Below, piece after piece: positions 12,008 to 20,238 of a DNA stretch of 23,756 nt (its first letter is position 1; every line of letters starts with the position of its first letter). The notes beneath the pieces are model-generated. The model did not search any database. It was not told where the DNA came from and saw nothing but the letters and a program-made list of their open reading frames with translations. The stretch spans positions 1 to 23,756 of the forward strand of contig CAZKLS010000036.1 of NCBI GenBank assembly GCA_964553405.1. Reading direction: 5' to 3'. Made by a program: the position numbers and the translations under genes. The DNA is from DATIRA01 sp964553405 (lineage in GTDB: Bacteria; Pseudomonadota; Gammaproteobacteria; Steroidobacterales; Steroidobacteraceae).

Positions 12008-14922
12008 ACAGGACTGGCATCGACGATTCGACGGTACCGGAGCCGCTGCGAGCACGGCTCGGACATCATCTCGCGGCACTGGAGCAGCGCGACGGCGCGT
12101 CCCCGGCCGCGGAATGGCCCTCGGACCTGGCCGCCAGCCTGCCGCGCGTCTGGGCCTGCAGCGATTTCGTCGCCGAGGCCTGCCTGCGCGACGAGGCACT
12201 GCTCGGCTGGCTCGGTTCCACGGCCGGCCGGCTGCACAGCAGCGCAGACCGGCAGTGGCTGGCGGCCGGGCTCGATGAGCTGGTCGGCGGCGATGACGAC
12301 GACGCGCACTACCTGGCTGCGCTGCGGCGGTTCCGGCGGCGGCAGCTCGCGAGGATCGCCTGGCGGGATCTCGCGTCCTTCGCCGGGGTCGACGAGATCC
12401 TGCGCGAGCTGACGCTGCTCGCGGACGTCTGCATCGATTCCGCGTTTCGCCGCGCGAACCTGCAGCTCTCGGCGCGGCACGGCGCGCCGTGCTCGGCCGA
12501 CGGGGCGGAGCTGCCGCTGCTCGCGCTCGGCATGGGCAAGCTCGGCGGCGGCGAACTCAATTTCTCGTCCGACATCGACCTGGTGCTGCTGTTCCCCGAG
12601 CACGGTGAAACCAGCGGTCCGCGCAGCCTCGACCACCAGGAGTACTACATCCGGCTCGGCCAGCGCATGGCGCAGTGGCTCGGCGCCGTGACCGCGGACG
12701 GCTTCGTCTACCGGGTGGACCTGCGCCTGAGGCCGTTCGGCGACTCCGGCCCGCTGGCCGTGAGCTTCGACGCGTTCGAGGACTACCTGCAGCAGCATGG
12801 CCGCGACTGGGAACGCTACGCCTACGTCAAGGCACGCCCGGTCACCGGCGCCGCCACGTTCGAGGGACTCTACCGCGACGTGCTGCGCCCGTTCGTCTAC
12901 CGGCGCTACCTGGACTACCGGGTCTTCGAGTCGCTGCGCGACATGAAGGAGCTGATCGCGCGCGAGGTCGAGCGGCGCGACCTGCAGGACAACGTCAAGC
13001 TCGGTCCCGGCGGCATCCGGGAAATCGAGTTCATCGTGCAGGCCTTCCAGCTGATCCGCGGCGGGCGGGACCCGCGCCTGCAGACGCGCAGCCTGCTCGA
13101 TGCGCTGTCGATGCTGGCGGGACAGAAGCTGCTGGACGGGCAGGCCGTCGCGCAGCTGGCCGAGTCCTACCGCTTCCTGCGCCGCGTCGAAAACCGGCTG
13201 CAGGAGTGGAACGACGACCAGACCCACGAGCTGCCGTCCGACGAGACGGGCCGCGCGCGGCTCGCGTTCGCAATGGACATGCCGGGCTGGGGCGAACTCG
13301 AGGCGGAGCTCTCGCGGCATCGGTCCCGGGTCAGCGGTCACTTCCGCCGGCTGGTGCTGGCGCCTCCGGAGGTCGCCGCGGCCGACGAGAGCGATCGTGC
13401 GATGGAGAGCCTGCTCAGACGCCAGCTCGACGACGCGCAGCGTGCCGCGCTGCTCGCGCCGCTCGGGCTCGCCGATCCTCAGGGCGTGCTCGGCCGGCTG
13501 AACCAGCTGCGAGAGAGCAGTTACTTCCGTCACCTCGATGCCACCGGGCGCAGGCGCCTGAGGACCCTGCTGCCGCGGCTGCTGCGGGAGACCGCCGGGC
13601 GTGGCACGGAGGAGCAGACACTTGCACGCCTGATCCACGTGCTCGAGCAGATCGGCGGCCGCACGGTGTACCTGGCGCTGCTGAACGAGAGCGCGGTCGC
13701 ACGGCGCCGTCTCACCGAGCTGTGCGCACGCTCGCAGTTCCTGAGCGACCAGATCGCCGCATTTCCACTGCTGCTCGACGAGCTGCTCGACGAGCGGCTC
13801 TTCGAGTCGCTTCCCGGGCGGGCCCAGCTCGAGGCCGACCTGCGTTCGCGCATGTCCGGCCTGGGCGCGGAGGATCCCGAGCAGCAGGTGGAGGTGCTGC
13901 GCGAGTTCCAGCGCTCCGCCGTGTTCCGCGTCGCGGTGCCGGACATCACCGGCCGGCTGCCGCTGATGAAAGTGAGCGATCTGCTCACCGACATCGCCGA
14001 GCTGATCGTCGCCGAAGCGCTCGGGCTGTCCTGGCAGCAGATCGGCGCCAAGTACGGGCGGCCGTTCTGCGGCGCCGACGAGTCGGCGCTGCGCGAAGCG
14101 GGACTGATCGTGATCGCCTACGGCAAGTTCGGCGGTTTCGAGCTCGGCTACGGCTCGGACCTCGACCTGGTGTTCCTGCACGACTCGGGCGGCGAGATCC
14201 AGCACACGGCCGGGCCGCAGGTGCTGGACAACGGCGTCTTCTTCACGCGCCTGGTGCAGCGGCTCGTGCACCTGCTCACGGTGCACTCGAGCGCGGGCCG
14301 ACTCTACGAAGTGGACACGCGCCTGCGACCCAGCGGCAAGGGCGGGTTGCTGGTGCAGAGCATCGATGGCTTCGCCGCATACCAGCGCGAGGAGGCGTGG
14401 ACCTGGGAGCACCAGGCGCTGCTGCATTCGCGCGCGGTGGCCGGGGAGCAGGGGCTGCGGGATCGTTTCGAGCAGCTGCGCCGCGAGATCCTCTGCAGCG
14501 CGGTGCGGCGCGACACGCTGCGGGAAGACGTGCGCAGCATGCGAGAGCGCATGCGCGCGGAGCTGTCACGGGCCGGGCGGGGCGAGTTCGACCTGAAGCA
14601 GGATCGCGGCGGCATCACCGACATCGAGTTTCTCGCGCAGTACTGGACGCTGCGCTGGGCGGATCGCCATCCGGAGCTGGTCACCTATCCCGACGTGATA
14701 CGCCAGCTCGAAAGCCTCGCGTCGATCGCGCTGGTGCCGCAGCAAACCGTGGACGTGCTGACCGGCGCCTACCGGCTTTATCGCCAGCGCATCCATCACC
14801 TCTCGCTCGAGGGCGACAGCAGCGTCGTCGCGGACGGGGAGTTCCGGGAGCCGCGCGAGCGGGTCGGCGAAATCTGGGCGGCAACGATGGAACGCGGTCC
14901 GGGGTCGCCAGCCGTCCTATAA
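12004..14922 (+). CDS. glnE: Bifunctional glutamine synthetase adenylyltransferase / adenylyl-removing enzyme
   Basis: A 972-residue GlnE, which adenylylates glutamine synthetase when nitrogen is plentiful and removes AMP when it is scarce, under PII control. Two nucleotidyltransferase domains are present. The N-terminal adenylyl-removing domain has GMGKLGGGELNFSSDIDL at about 176-193, and the C-terminal adenylyl-transfer domain has YGKFGGFELGYGSDLDL at about 706-722; both keep the paired Asp metal ligands. Each is followed by a helical domain (EFIVQAFQLIRGGRDPRLQT; DIEFLAQYWTLRW). Length is near the usual 945-985 aa. The start ATG overlaps the MFS stop and has GGAG upstream. The stop TAA is part of a TATAAT that may serve the next gene. 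Confidence 0.96.
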   Translation: MNRTGIDDSTVPEPLRARLGHHLAALEQRDGASPAAEWPSDLAASLPRVWACSDFVAEACLRDEALLGWLGSTAGRLHSSADRQWLAAGLDELVGGDDDDAHYLAALRRFRRRQLARIAWRDLASFAGVDEILRELTLLADVCIDSAFRRANLQLSARHGAPCSADGAELPLLALGMGKLGGGELNFSSDIDLVLLFPEHGETSGPRSLDHQEYYIRLGQRMAQWLGAVTADGFVYRVDLRLRPFGDSGPLAVSFDAFEDYLQQHGRDWERYAYVKARPVTGAATFEGLYRDVLRPFVYRRYLDYRVFESLRDMKELIAREVERRDLQDNVKLGPGGIREIEFIVQAFQLIRGGRDPRLQTRSLLDALSMLAGQKLLDGQAVAQLAESYRFLRRVENRLQEWNDDQTHELPSDETGRARLAFAMDMPGWGELEAELSRHRSRVSGHFRRLVLAPPEVAAADESDRAMESLLRRQLDDAQRAALLAPLGLADPQGVLGRLNQLRESSYFRHLDATGRRRLRTLLPRLLRETAGRGTEEQTLARLIHVLEQIGGRTVYLALLNESAVARRRLTELCARSQFLSDQIAAFPLLLDELLDERLFESLPGRAQLEADLRSRMSGLGAEDPEQQVEVLREFQRSAVFRVAVPDITGRLPLMKVSDLLTDIAELIVAEALGLSWQQIGAKYGRPFCGADESALREAGLIVIAYGKFGGFELGYGSDLDLVFLHDSGGEIQHTAGPQVLDNGVFFTRLVQRLVHLLTVHSSAGRLYEVDTRLRPSGKGGLLVQSIDGFAAYQREEAWTWEHQALLHSRAVAGEQGLRDRFEQLRREILCSAVRRDTLREDVRSMRERMRAELSRAGRGEFDLKQDRGGITDIEFLAQYWTLRWADRHPELVTYPDVIRQLESLASIALVPQQTVDVLTGAYRLYRQRIHHLSLEGDSSVVADGEFREPRERVGEIWAATMERGPGSPAVL

Positions 14923-14923
14923 T
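14918..14923 (+). promoter_or_regulatory. Consensus -10 box (TATAAT) overlapping the glnE stop
   Basis: A perfect TATAAT spans the glnE TAA stop and ends 31 bp before the ATG of the DUF6165 gene, a typical -10 distance. No good -35 hexamer is seen 16-18 bp upstream (the region reads GGTCCGG). Perfect -10 matches are rare in DNA this G/C-rich, which supports an internal promoter that uncouples the small gene from glnE. Confidence 0.5.
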
Positions 14924-14954
14924 CGCCGCCGAGACCACGAGGAGAGATCAGCCG

Positions 14955-15350
14955 ATGGCCGAACTGCTGGTGCCCATATCCCCGGGAGAGCTGATCGACA
15001 AGATCACGATACTCGAGATCAAGTCGGCGCGGATCGCGGACGAGCAGAAGCTGCACAACGTCAGGACGGAACTCTCGCTGCTCACCGACACCTGGAAGGC
15101 CTCGCCGTTTTCCTCCACCGACATCAGCGAGGACTGGGCGGGACTGCGCGAGGTCAATGCCAGGCTCTGGGACATCGAGGACGACATCCGCGACAAGGAG
15201 CGCGCCGGAGCGTTCGACGAGCGGTTCATCGAACTGGCCCGGGCGGTCTATTTCACCAACGACGAGCGCGCGGCGATCAAGCGTCGCATCAACACCCGGC
15301 TGGGTTCGACGCTGGTCGAGGAGAAGAGCTACGCCGACTACAAGCGGTGA
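14955..15350 (+). CDS. DUF6165-family protein
   Basis: A 131-residue soluble, charged protein that I recognise as the DUF6165 type. The N-terminus, ELLVPISPGELIDKITILEI, is the most characteristic part, followed by a long helical stretch (about 20-80) and a late NDERAAIKRRIN segment. No catalytic motif, membrane segment or signal peptide. Family knowledge: members are often found near glycan or LPS-glycosyltransferase genes, and here the GT9-kdkA-waaA block begins about 280 bp downstream. The ATG at 14955 follows AGGAGAG. It lies 32 bp after glnE and has its own -10-like box. The biochemical role is unknown. Confidence 0.8.
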   Translation: MAELLVPISPGELIDKITILEIKSARIADEQKLHNVRTELSLLTDTWKASPFSSTDISEDWAGLREVNARLWDIEDDIRDKERAGAFDERFIELARAVYFTNDERAAIKRRINTRLGSTLVEEKSYADYKR

Positions 15351-15371
15351 ACCTGCCGCGCGGGCGCAACG

Positions 15372-15572
15372 CTATTTCCTGAGCGTGTACTCCGCGCTGC
15401 AATAGGGACACTTCGCCCAGCCCGTCTTCTCGATGGGCAGGAAGACCCGCGGATGGGAATTCCACAGCTGCATGCCCGGCATCGGGCAGGCGAGCGGCAG
15501 GTCCTCCCGCGTGACCTCGTAATGGTGGCGGGCATTGGGCTGGGTCAGCTTCTCGCTGCGCTCGGCGGTCAC
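15372..15572 (-). CDS. Small zinc-finger protein, zf-CHCC family
   Basis: A 66-residue protein with a C-terminal zf-CHCC finger related to the NDUFS6-type domain of mitochondrial complex I. The zinc ligands are visible as Cys in LACPMPGMQLWNSHPRVFLP, His in SHPR, and the CPYC pair in KTGWAKCPYCSAEYTLRK. Many proteobacteria carry a free-standing copy of this domain; its role is not settled. The start is GTG 15572 with GAGGG 5 nt upstream. A GATAAT -10-like hexamer lies 33 bp upstream of the start. The stop is 21 bp from the convergent DUF6165 stop. Confidence 0.85.
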   Translation of the reverse strand: MTAERSEKLTQPNARHHYEVTREDLPLACPMPGMQLWNSHPRVFLPIEKTGWAKCPYCSAEYTLRK

Positions 15573-15604
15573 GGCGCCCTCTGCTTCTGGCCGGGTGGGC
15601 GTCC

Positions 15605-15610
15605 ATTATC
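15605..15610 (-). promoter_or_regulatory. Candidate -10 box (GATAAT) for the zf-CHCC gene
   Basis: Read leftward, GATAAT matches five of six bases of the -10 consensus and ends 32 bp before the GTG start at 15572, the same geometry as the TATAAT before the DUF6165 gene. It lies in the 58-bp gap downstream of the leftward GT9 gene, so the zf-CHCC gene could be transcribed either from here or by read-through. Confidence 0.4.
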
Positions 15611-15630
15611 GCCGACCGCGGCCGCGCCCG

Positions 15631-16734
15631 TCAGCCGGTCGGGGTCCGCGGCGCCCCGCGCGCGACCAGCTCGTCGAGTCTGGCCTGCACGTCCTCGACG
15701 GTGATCAGGTCCATCACGCCCGGCCGCTCGATCTTGGTCGTCCAGGGGATCTCCGCCACCGGCCTGCCGAGGAATCGCTCGGAGGCGAGCGCGTAGCGGT
15801 CCACGCAGTGCTCGCGGCTGTAGTAGGGCCCGCTGCGGGCCGGGTTGGTCGCGGCATAGAGGCCGATCACCGGCGTCCCGACCGTCGTCGCCATGTGGGC
15901 GGGCCCGGAGTCCGGCGACACGAGCACCGTTGCTCGCCCGAGCGTGGCGAGGAACTCGAGCAGCGTGTCGCGCCCGACCAGGTTCTCGCATGGCTGCCGC
16001 ATCCGCCGCTGGATCTCGGCGCCGTATTGCGCCTCGAGCGGACTCGGTCCGCCGCAGATCAGCACGCGCATCCCGTGCCGCCCGGCCGCATGGTCGCCCA
16101 CGGCCGCGTAGCGCTCCGCGCTCCAGTTGCGCAGCGCGTGGCTGGAGCACGGGCTGATCACCAGCGTCGGCTGCGAGTCCGGAATCGCGCGCAGCGCGTA
16201 CTCGAGCGCCGGGGGCGGCAGCGGAATATCCCAGCGCATCGCTCGCCCGCGGACACCGAGCCGTTCCGGGAAGCCGAAGAAACTGTCGAGCACGTGCTCG
16301 CGGCTGCGGGGCTCGATCCTGCGGTTGGTGAACAGCCACTGTCCCTCGCGCGCCCGCCGCCGATCGAAGCCGACGCGCTGGCCGGCCGGCACCAGCGCCG
16401 AGGCCAGGCTCGCGCGCAGCGCCAGCTGCATGTGCAGCAGCACGTCGAAGCGACGACCACCGAGTCGGCGCCTGAGCTCCGCGTAGCCGGACCGCCCGGC
16501 CTTCTTGTCGAACACGACGAACTCGACGTCCGGCATGTGGCCGAGCAGCTTGTGCTCGAGCCTGCCGACGATCCAGGTCAGTCGGGTCGCCGGCCAGGCC
16601 TGCTGCAGCGTGCGGACCACCGGGAGCACGTGGCAGACGTCGCCGATCGCCGAGAGCCGCAACAGGCAGATCGACTCTGGCGGCGGCGCTGCCGGCGCGT
16701 GCACGGGCGAGGATCGGTAGGCAGCGGCAGCCAT
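15631..16734 (-). CDS. Family 9 glycosyltransferase, LPS heptosyltransferase-like
   Basis: A 367-residue GT-B-fold, family 9 glycosyltransferase, expected to transfer heptose from ADP-heptose onto the Kdo or heptose of lipid A core at the cytoplasmic face. The N-terminal acceptor lobe starts with LLRLSAIGDVCHVLPV (24-39), which is the GT9 hallmark with the catalytic Asp. The donor lobe has ISPCSSHALRNWSAERYA, and SPDSGPAHMATTVGTPVIGL, the ADP-heptose binding pattern. WaaC or WaaF type cannot be decided by eye. The ATG at 16734 was chosen over a TTG at 16791, which would overlap the divergent kdkA start. About 20 residues rich in Ala/Pro precede the conserved fold. Confidence 0.87.
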   Translation of the reverse strand: MAAAAYRSSPVHAPAAPPPESICLLRLSAIGDVCHVLPVVRTLQQAWPATRLTWIVGRLEHKLLGHMPDVEFVVFDKKAGRSGYAELRRRLGGRRFDVLLHMQLALRASLASALVPAGQRVGFDRRRAREGQWLFTNRRIEPRSREHVLDSFFGFPERLGVRGRAMRWDIPLPPPALEYALRAIPDSQPTLVISPCSSHALRNWSAERYAAVGDHAAGRHGMRVLICGGPSPLEAQYGAEIQRRMRQPCENLVGRDTLLEFLATLGRATVLVSPDSGPAHMATTVGTPVIGLYAATNPARSGPYYSREHCVDRYALASERFLGRPVAEIPWTTKIERPGVMDLITVEDVQARLDELVARGAPRTPTG

Positions 16735-16781
16735 ATGGTGAACAATCCGTTCCCGAAAACCCTGCAGGAGCTTCGTGCGCG

Positions 16782-17504
16782 GTGAGCGCAATCCAGGAAT
16801 CCCGGGTGCGAACCACGCGCGGCGCGATGCTATACGATGCCTCCTGCCTGGACCACCCGACGGCGGCGCTGTTCGACCCCGCGGCGTGGCGGGGCAGCGG
16901 CACCGTGGAGCAGACGCAGGGCGGCCGCGGCACGGTTACGTTCATCGGCGACGGCGATCGCCGCTGGGTCCTGCGTCACTACCGGCGCGGCGGGCTGCTC
17001 GCCGGCCTGCTCGGCGACCGGTATCTCTGGACGGGCGAGGAGCGCAGTCGGTCATTCCGCGAATGGCGGCTGCTCGCGCGACTGGCCGCGTGGGGCCTGC
17101 CCGTGCCGCGTCCGGTCGCGGCGGGCTACTCGAAGTCCGGCCCTGCCTACCGCGCCGACCTGGTCACCGCGGAGCTGCCCACGCGGCAGACGCTGGCGAT
17201 GGCGCTCGCCTCTGCGCCGCTCGAGGACGAGCGCTGGCGCAGCGTCGGCCGCTGCATCGCGCGCTTTCACGCCCGGGGCGTGCAGCATGCGGACCTGAAC
17301 GCACACAACGTGCTGCTGGGCGAAGCGGACGAGGTCTTCCTGCTCGACTTCGACCGTGGCCGGATACGCGAGCGCGGTGCCTGGGAGCGCGCGGTGCTCG
17401 CGCGACTTCGGCGCTCGCTCGACAAGGTGACCGCGGGACTCCCGCCGGATCGTTTCGGCGACCCGCAGTGGCAGCTGCTGCTCGCGGCCTGCGGGAGTCA
17501 CTGA
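16782..17504 (+). CDS. kdkA: 3-deoxy-D-manno-octulosonic acid (Kdo) kinase
   Basis: A 240-residue small-molecule kinase of the KdkA/WaaP fold that phosphorylates Kdo in the LPS inner core using ATP. The kinase core is readable: WVLRHYRRGG with the Lys/Arg-rich nucleotide strand (62-71), RFHARGVQHADLNAHNVLL (161-179) as the catalytic loop with Asp171, and FLLDFDRGRI (187-196) as the metal-binding DFD. The GTG at 16782 is preferred because homologues carry residues before the MLYDA segment; CAGGAG lies 11 nt upstream, rather far. A later ATG at 16827 is possible. Next to waaA and divergent from the GT9 gene; only 47 bp separate the two starts. Confidence 0.92.
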   Translation: MSAIQESRVRTTRGAMLYDASCLDHPTAALFDPAAWRGSGTVEQTQGGRGTVTFIGDGDRRWVLRHYRRGGLLAGLLGDRYLWTGEERSRSFREWRLLARLAAWGLPVPRPVAAGYSKSGPAYRADLVTAELPTRQTLAMALASAPLEDERWRSVGRCIARFHARGVQHADLNAHNVLLGEADEVFLLDFDRGRIRERGAWERAVLARLRRSLDKVTAGLPPDRFGDPQWQLLLAACGSH

Positions 17505-17507
17505 GCC

Positions 17508-18821
17508 GTGTATCTGCTCTACGTGCTGCTGACCTACCTGCTCGCGCCGATCGTGATGATCGCCGAGGGCTGGAAGGCGCTGCGTCACGTCGAGTACCGC
17601 GGTCGCCTTCCGCAGCGTCTCGGCTTCGTCGAGCCCCAGACCGGACCCGGCACCGTGTGGGTTCACGCCGTGTCGGTCGGCGAGGTGCAGGCTGCGGCCG
17701 GGCTCGTCAGGGCATTGCAGCGACGTTACCCCGACCGGCCGTTCGTCATCACGACGGTCACGCCCACCGGCGCGGCCCAGGCGCGCAAGCTGTTCGGCGA
17801 CTCGGTCCGTCATTGCTACCTGCCGTACGATCTGCCCGGTGCCGTGCGACGGTTCCTGGACCGGATCAGGCCCGACGTCGCGATCATCCTGGAAACCGAG
17901 ATCTGGCCTACGTTGTACCGCGAGCTCGGCCGTCGGGGCATCCCGCTGGTGATGGCGAGCGCGCGCGTGTCCGAGCGCTCGGTGAGCCGCTACCGGCGCA
18001 TGGCGGGGCTGTTCTCGGACACGCTCTCCCACGGCCTGCTGATCGGCGCCCAGAGCGAGGCCGACGCGGATCGGTTCCGCGCGATCGGCGCCCCGCCGGA
18101 GCGCGTCTCGGTCACCGGCAACGTCAAGTTCGACATGGAAATTCCCGGCCCGGTCGTCGACGCGGGCCGGGAGCTGCGCGCGCGCTTCGGCGCCGGGCGT
18201 CCGGTATGGATCGCGGGCAGCACGCACGAGGGAGAAGAGGAGGCCGCGCTCGCCGCGCACGACCGGCTGCTGCGCGAGTTGCCCGAGGCGCTGCTGATAC
18301 TGGTGCCGCGTCATCCGCAGCGCTTCGAGGCCGTGCGGGGCCTGCTGCGCCGGCGTGGGCTGCGGTTCGCGCAGCGCAGCCGCGGCGAGGAGCCGTTGGA
18401 CAATCAGCCCGTGTACCTGCTCGATACGCTGGGCGAGTTGCAGATGTTCTATGCGGCGTCCGACGTGGCCTTCGTCGGTGGCAGCCTGGTGCCCGTCGGC
18501 GGCCACAACCTGCTCGAGCCCGCCGTGCTCGGGCTGCCGGTCCTCTCGGGCCCATACACGCAGAACGCGCAGGAGATCGCGGACCTGCTCGCCGCGTCCG
18601 GCGCGTTGCTGATCGTCCGTGACGAGGCCGAGCTCGCGCGGGGGCTGTCCGAGCTGCTGTCGAGCCCGGCCCTCGCCAGCGAAACCGGCGACAAGGGCCG
18701 CCGCGCCGTGGCGCAGAGCCGCGGCGCGGTCGAGCGACTGGTCGCGCTGGTCGAGCCGGTGCTCAGCCCGCGGGCTTGCGGACCGCCGGTAGAGGCGTCG
18801 GCGTCGTCAGGAAAGCGTTGA
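17508..18821 (+). CDS. waaA: Kdo transferase (lipid IVA 3-deoxy-D-manno-octulosonic acid transferase)
   Basis: A 437-residue WaaA/KdtA that moves Kdo from CMP-Kdo to lipid IVA at the inner membrane. An N-terminal anchor (LYVLLTYLLAPIVMIAEGW) precedes the GT-B fold. Key motifs: WVHAVSVGEVQAAAGL (51-66) with the catalytic Glu59, TVTPTGAAQA (83-92), LETEIWPTLYRELGRRGIP, NVKFDMEIPGP, GSTHEGEEE and the donor-side GGSLVPVGGHNLLEPA. The GTG start is 3 bp after the kdkA stop, so the two are one operon. Its last 59 bp overlap the convergent tolC gene, and the corresponding tail (SPRACGPPVEASASSGKR) looks unstructured. With KdkA present, WaaA may be of the single-Kdo kind, but this cannot be seen in the sequence. 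Confidence 0.95.
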   Translation: MYLLYVLLTYLLAPIVMIAEGWKALRHVEYRGRLPQRLGFVEPQTGPGTVWVHAVSVGEVQAAAGLVRALQRRYPDRPFVITTVTPTGAAQARKLFGDSVRHCYLPYDLPGAVRRFLDRIRPDVAIILETEIWPTLYRELGRRGIPLVMASARVSERSVSRYRRMAGLFSDTLSHGLLIGAQSEADADRFRAIGAPPERVSVTGNVKFDMEIPGPVVDAGRELRARFGAGRPVWIAGSTHEGEEEAALAAHDRLLRELPEALLILVPRHPQRFEAVRGLLRRRGLRFAQRSRGEEPLDNQPVYLLDTLGELQMFYAASDVAFVGGSLVPVGGHNLLEPAVLGLPVLSGPYTQNAQEIADLLAASGALLIVRDEAELARGLSELLSSPALASETGDKGRRAVAQSRGAVERLVALVEPVLSPRACGPPVEASASSGKR

Positions 18822-20226
18822 TCGAGCTGAGATCCTGTGGCGCCAGAACGCCTGCGGCCGACTTCAGCCTGACCAGGTTGATCAGGTAGTCGTAGCGGCT
18901 GCGGGCGTAGTCGCGCTGCGCCTCGAACAGGCGCTGCCGCGCCAGCAGTACGTCGACCGTCGTCCGGGTTCCGACCTCGAAGCCGGCTTCGGTCGCCTCC
19001 AGCGCGGTCTGGTTGGACTTCACGGACTGCCGCAGCGCCTGCACGCGCGCCCGTTCCGCGAGCACTCCCAGGTAAGCGTCCCGGGTCTCGCGCTCGGCCT
19101 GCCGCAACGCGCCCTCGAGCCGCTCGCGCTCGGCACGGTGCAGGTAGACCTGTTCGCGGACCCTGGAGCGTGTGGCCCCGCCGGTGTAGATCGGGATGTT
19201 GACGCGCAAGCCGATCACGTCGTCGGTCCGGCTCGCATCCGCCGAACCGGCGACCGGCTCGCCAGGCGGGATGGTGGGATTGTCGACCTGCACGATCCGC
19301 TTGTTGACCTGCTCGGCGTCGCGGTCGTTCTCGAAACGCTGCGCGAACAGGTCCACGGTCGGCATGTAGCCACCCTGCGCGATCTTCACGTTCGATTTGG
19401 CGATGTCCACGCCCAGCCGCGCGGCGATGACGTTCAGGTTCTGCTCGAGGGCCTGATCCACCCATTGTTCCTCGTCGGCCGGCTGCGGCTGGTCGAGCGG
19501 CATGTCCTCGGCCGGCTTGACCAGCACCTGGTAGGCCTCGCCCGTCAGTTCGCGCAGCGCCTCGTGGGTGCTCGCCAGGCTGCGCTTGGCCGCAATGACA
19601 CCCGCAGTGGCGTTGTCGTGCGCGGCCCGTGCTTCCTGAACGTCGGTGATCGCGATCAGCCCGACCTCGAAGCGCTTCTCGGCCTGCTCGAGCTGGCGGT
19701 TGACCGACTCGAGGGTCGCTTCCGCGGCGCCCAGCGTGTCCTCCGCTGCGAGCACGTCGAAATACCGCTGGGCTACGCGCACCAGCAGGTCCTGCTGCGC
19801 CGCGCGGTAATTCGCCTCTGCCAGCGCCACCTGGGAGTCCGAACGCTTCAATTGCTGCCACTGGTCCCAACGGAACACCGTCTGCGTCAGCTGGGCCGTG
19901 TAGTCCCAGTAGAGGTCGGTATCGGTCGAGTTCTTGTTGCCGACCGGGATCACGTCGCCGGTGGTGGGATCGACCTGCGGGAAAAAGGACTTGCTGTCCG
20001 ATTCCGCCGTGTTGACCTGGCCGCCCACGCTGATCTGCGGGAACAGCAGGGCCCGGGCCTGCGGCTTGGCCTCGAGGGCGGCCATCCGGCGCGCCTCGGC
20101 CTCCCGGATCAGCGGGTCATTCTGGACCGCGGCCTGGTACACATCGACCAGGTTCTCGGCCGGCGACGGGCCGGCAAACAGCGCCATCGCGACACTGAGG
20201 GCGAGGGCAGAAGACTTCTGACGCAT
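18763..20226 (-). CDS. tolC: TolC-family outer-membrane efflux channel
   Basis: A 487-residue TolC-type protein forming the trimeric outer-membrane duct of tripartite efflux and type I secretion systems. Signal peptide MRQKSSALALSVAMALFAG cleaves near SPA-EN (residue 23). Two internal repeats each have the NDPLIREAEARRMAALEA or VKSNQTALEATEAGFEVGTR pattern of the OEP domain; the second copy ends FEVGTRTTVDVLLARQRLFE, the TolC/TolC-like hallmark. Beta-strand segments such as GLRVNIPIYTGGAT lie in the expected places. The ATG at 20226 follows AGGTGA with a 4-nt gap, and a hairpin precedes it. The gene follows a PCMT-family gene by 101 bp. No adaptor or inner-membrane pump is adjacent. Confidence 0.92.
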   Translation of the reverse strand: MRQKSSALALSVAMALFAGPSPAENLVDVYQAAVQNDPLIREAEARRMAALEAKPQARALLFPQISVGGQVNTAESDSKSFFPQVDPTTGDVIPVGNKNSTDTDLYWDYTAQLTQTVFRWDQWQQLKRSDSQVALAEANYRAAQQDLLVRVAQRYFDVLAAEDTLGAAEATLESVNRQLEQAEKRFEVGLIAITDVQEARAAHDNATAGVIAAKRSLASTHEALRELTGEAYQVLVKPAEDMPLDQPQPADEEQWVDQALEQNLNVIAARLGVDIAKSNVKIAQGGYMPTVDLFAQRFENDRDAEQVNKRIVQVDNPTIPPGEPVAGSADASRTDDVIGLRVNIPIYTGGATRSRVREQVYLHRAERERLEGALRQAERETRDAYLGVLAERARVQALRQSVKSNQTALEATEAGFEVGTRTTVDVLLARQRLFEAQRDYARSRYDYLINLVRLKSAAGVLAPQDLSSINAFLTTPTPLPAVRKPAG

Positions 20227-20238
20227 GAACTCACCTGT

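Noticed and set aside
11743..14427. An 894-codon minus-strand open frame opposite glnE and the MFS gene
   Set aside because: It lies antisense to glnE, whose two nucleotidyltransferase motifs are unmistakable. The product is Gln/Arg/Ala/Leu-rich without any domain.
12675..15350. A very long plus-strand open frame through most of glnE into the DUF6165 gene, which would look like one 891-aa protein
   Set aside because: The part over glnE is the wrong reading frame (Arg/Ala-rich, no domain). Only its last 131 residues, from ATG 14955, match a real family, and that part has its own ribosome-binding site.
16827..16834. ATGCTATACG, read as a promoter -10 (TATACG) inside the kdkA 5' end
   Set aside because: It lies within conserved kdkA coding sequence (the MLYDA segment), so it is better explained by coding constraint than as a promoter.
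16775..18622. A 615-codon plus-strand frame over kdkA and waaA
   Set aside because: Out of frame with both genes and composed of Arg/Ala/Gly/Pro shadow sequence; the kinase and Kdo-transferase motifs lie in the other frames.
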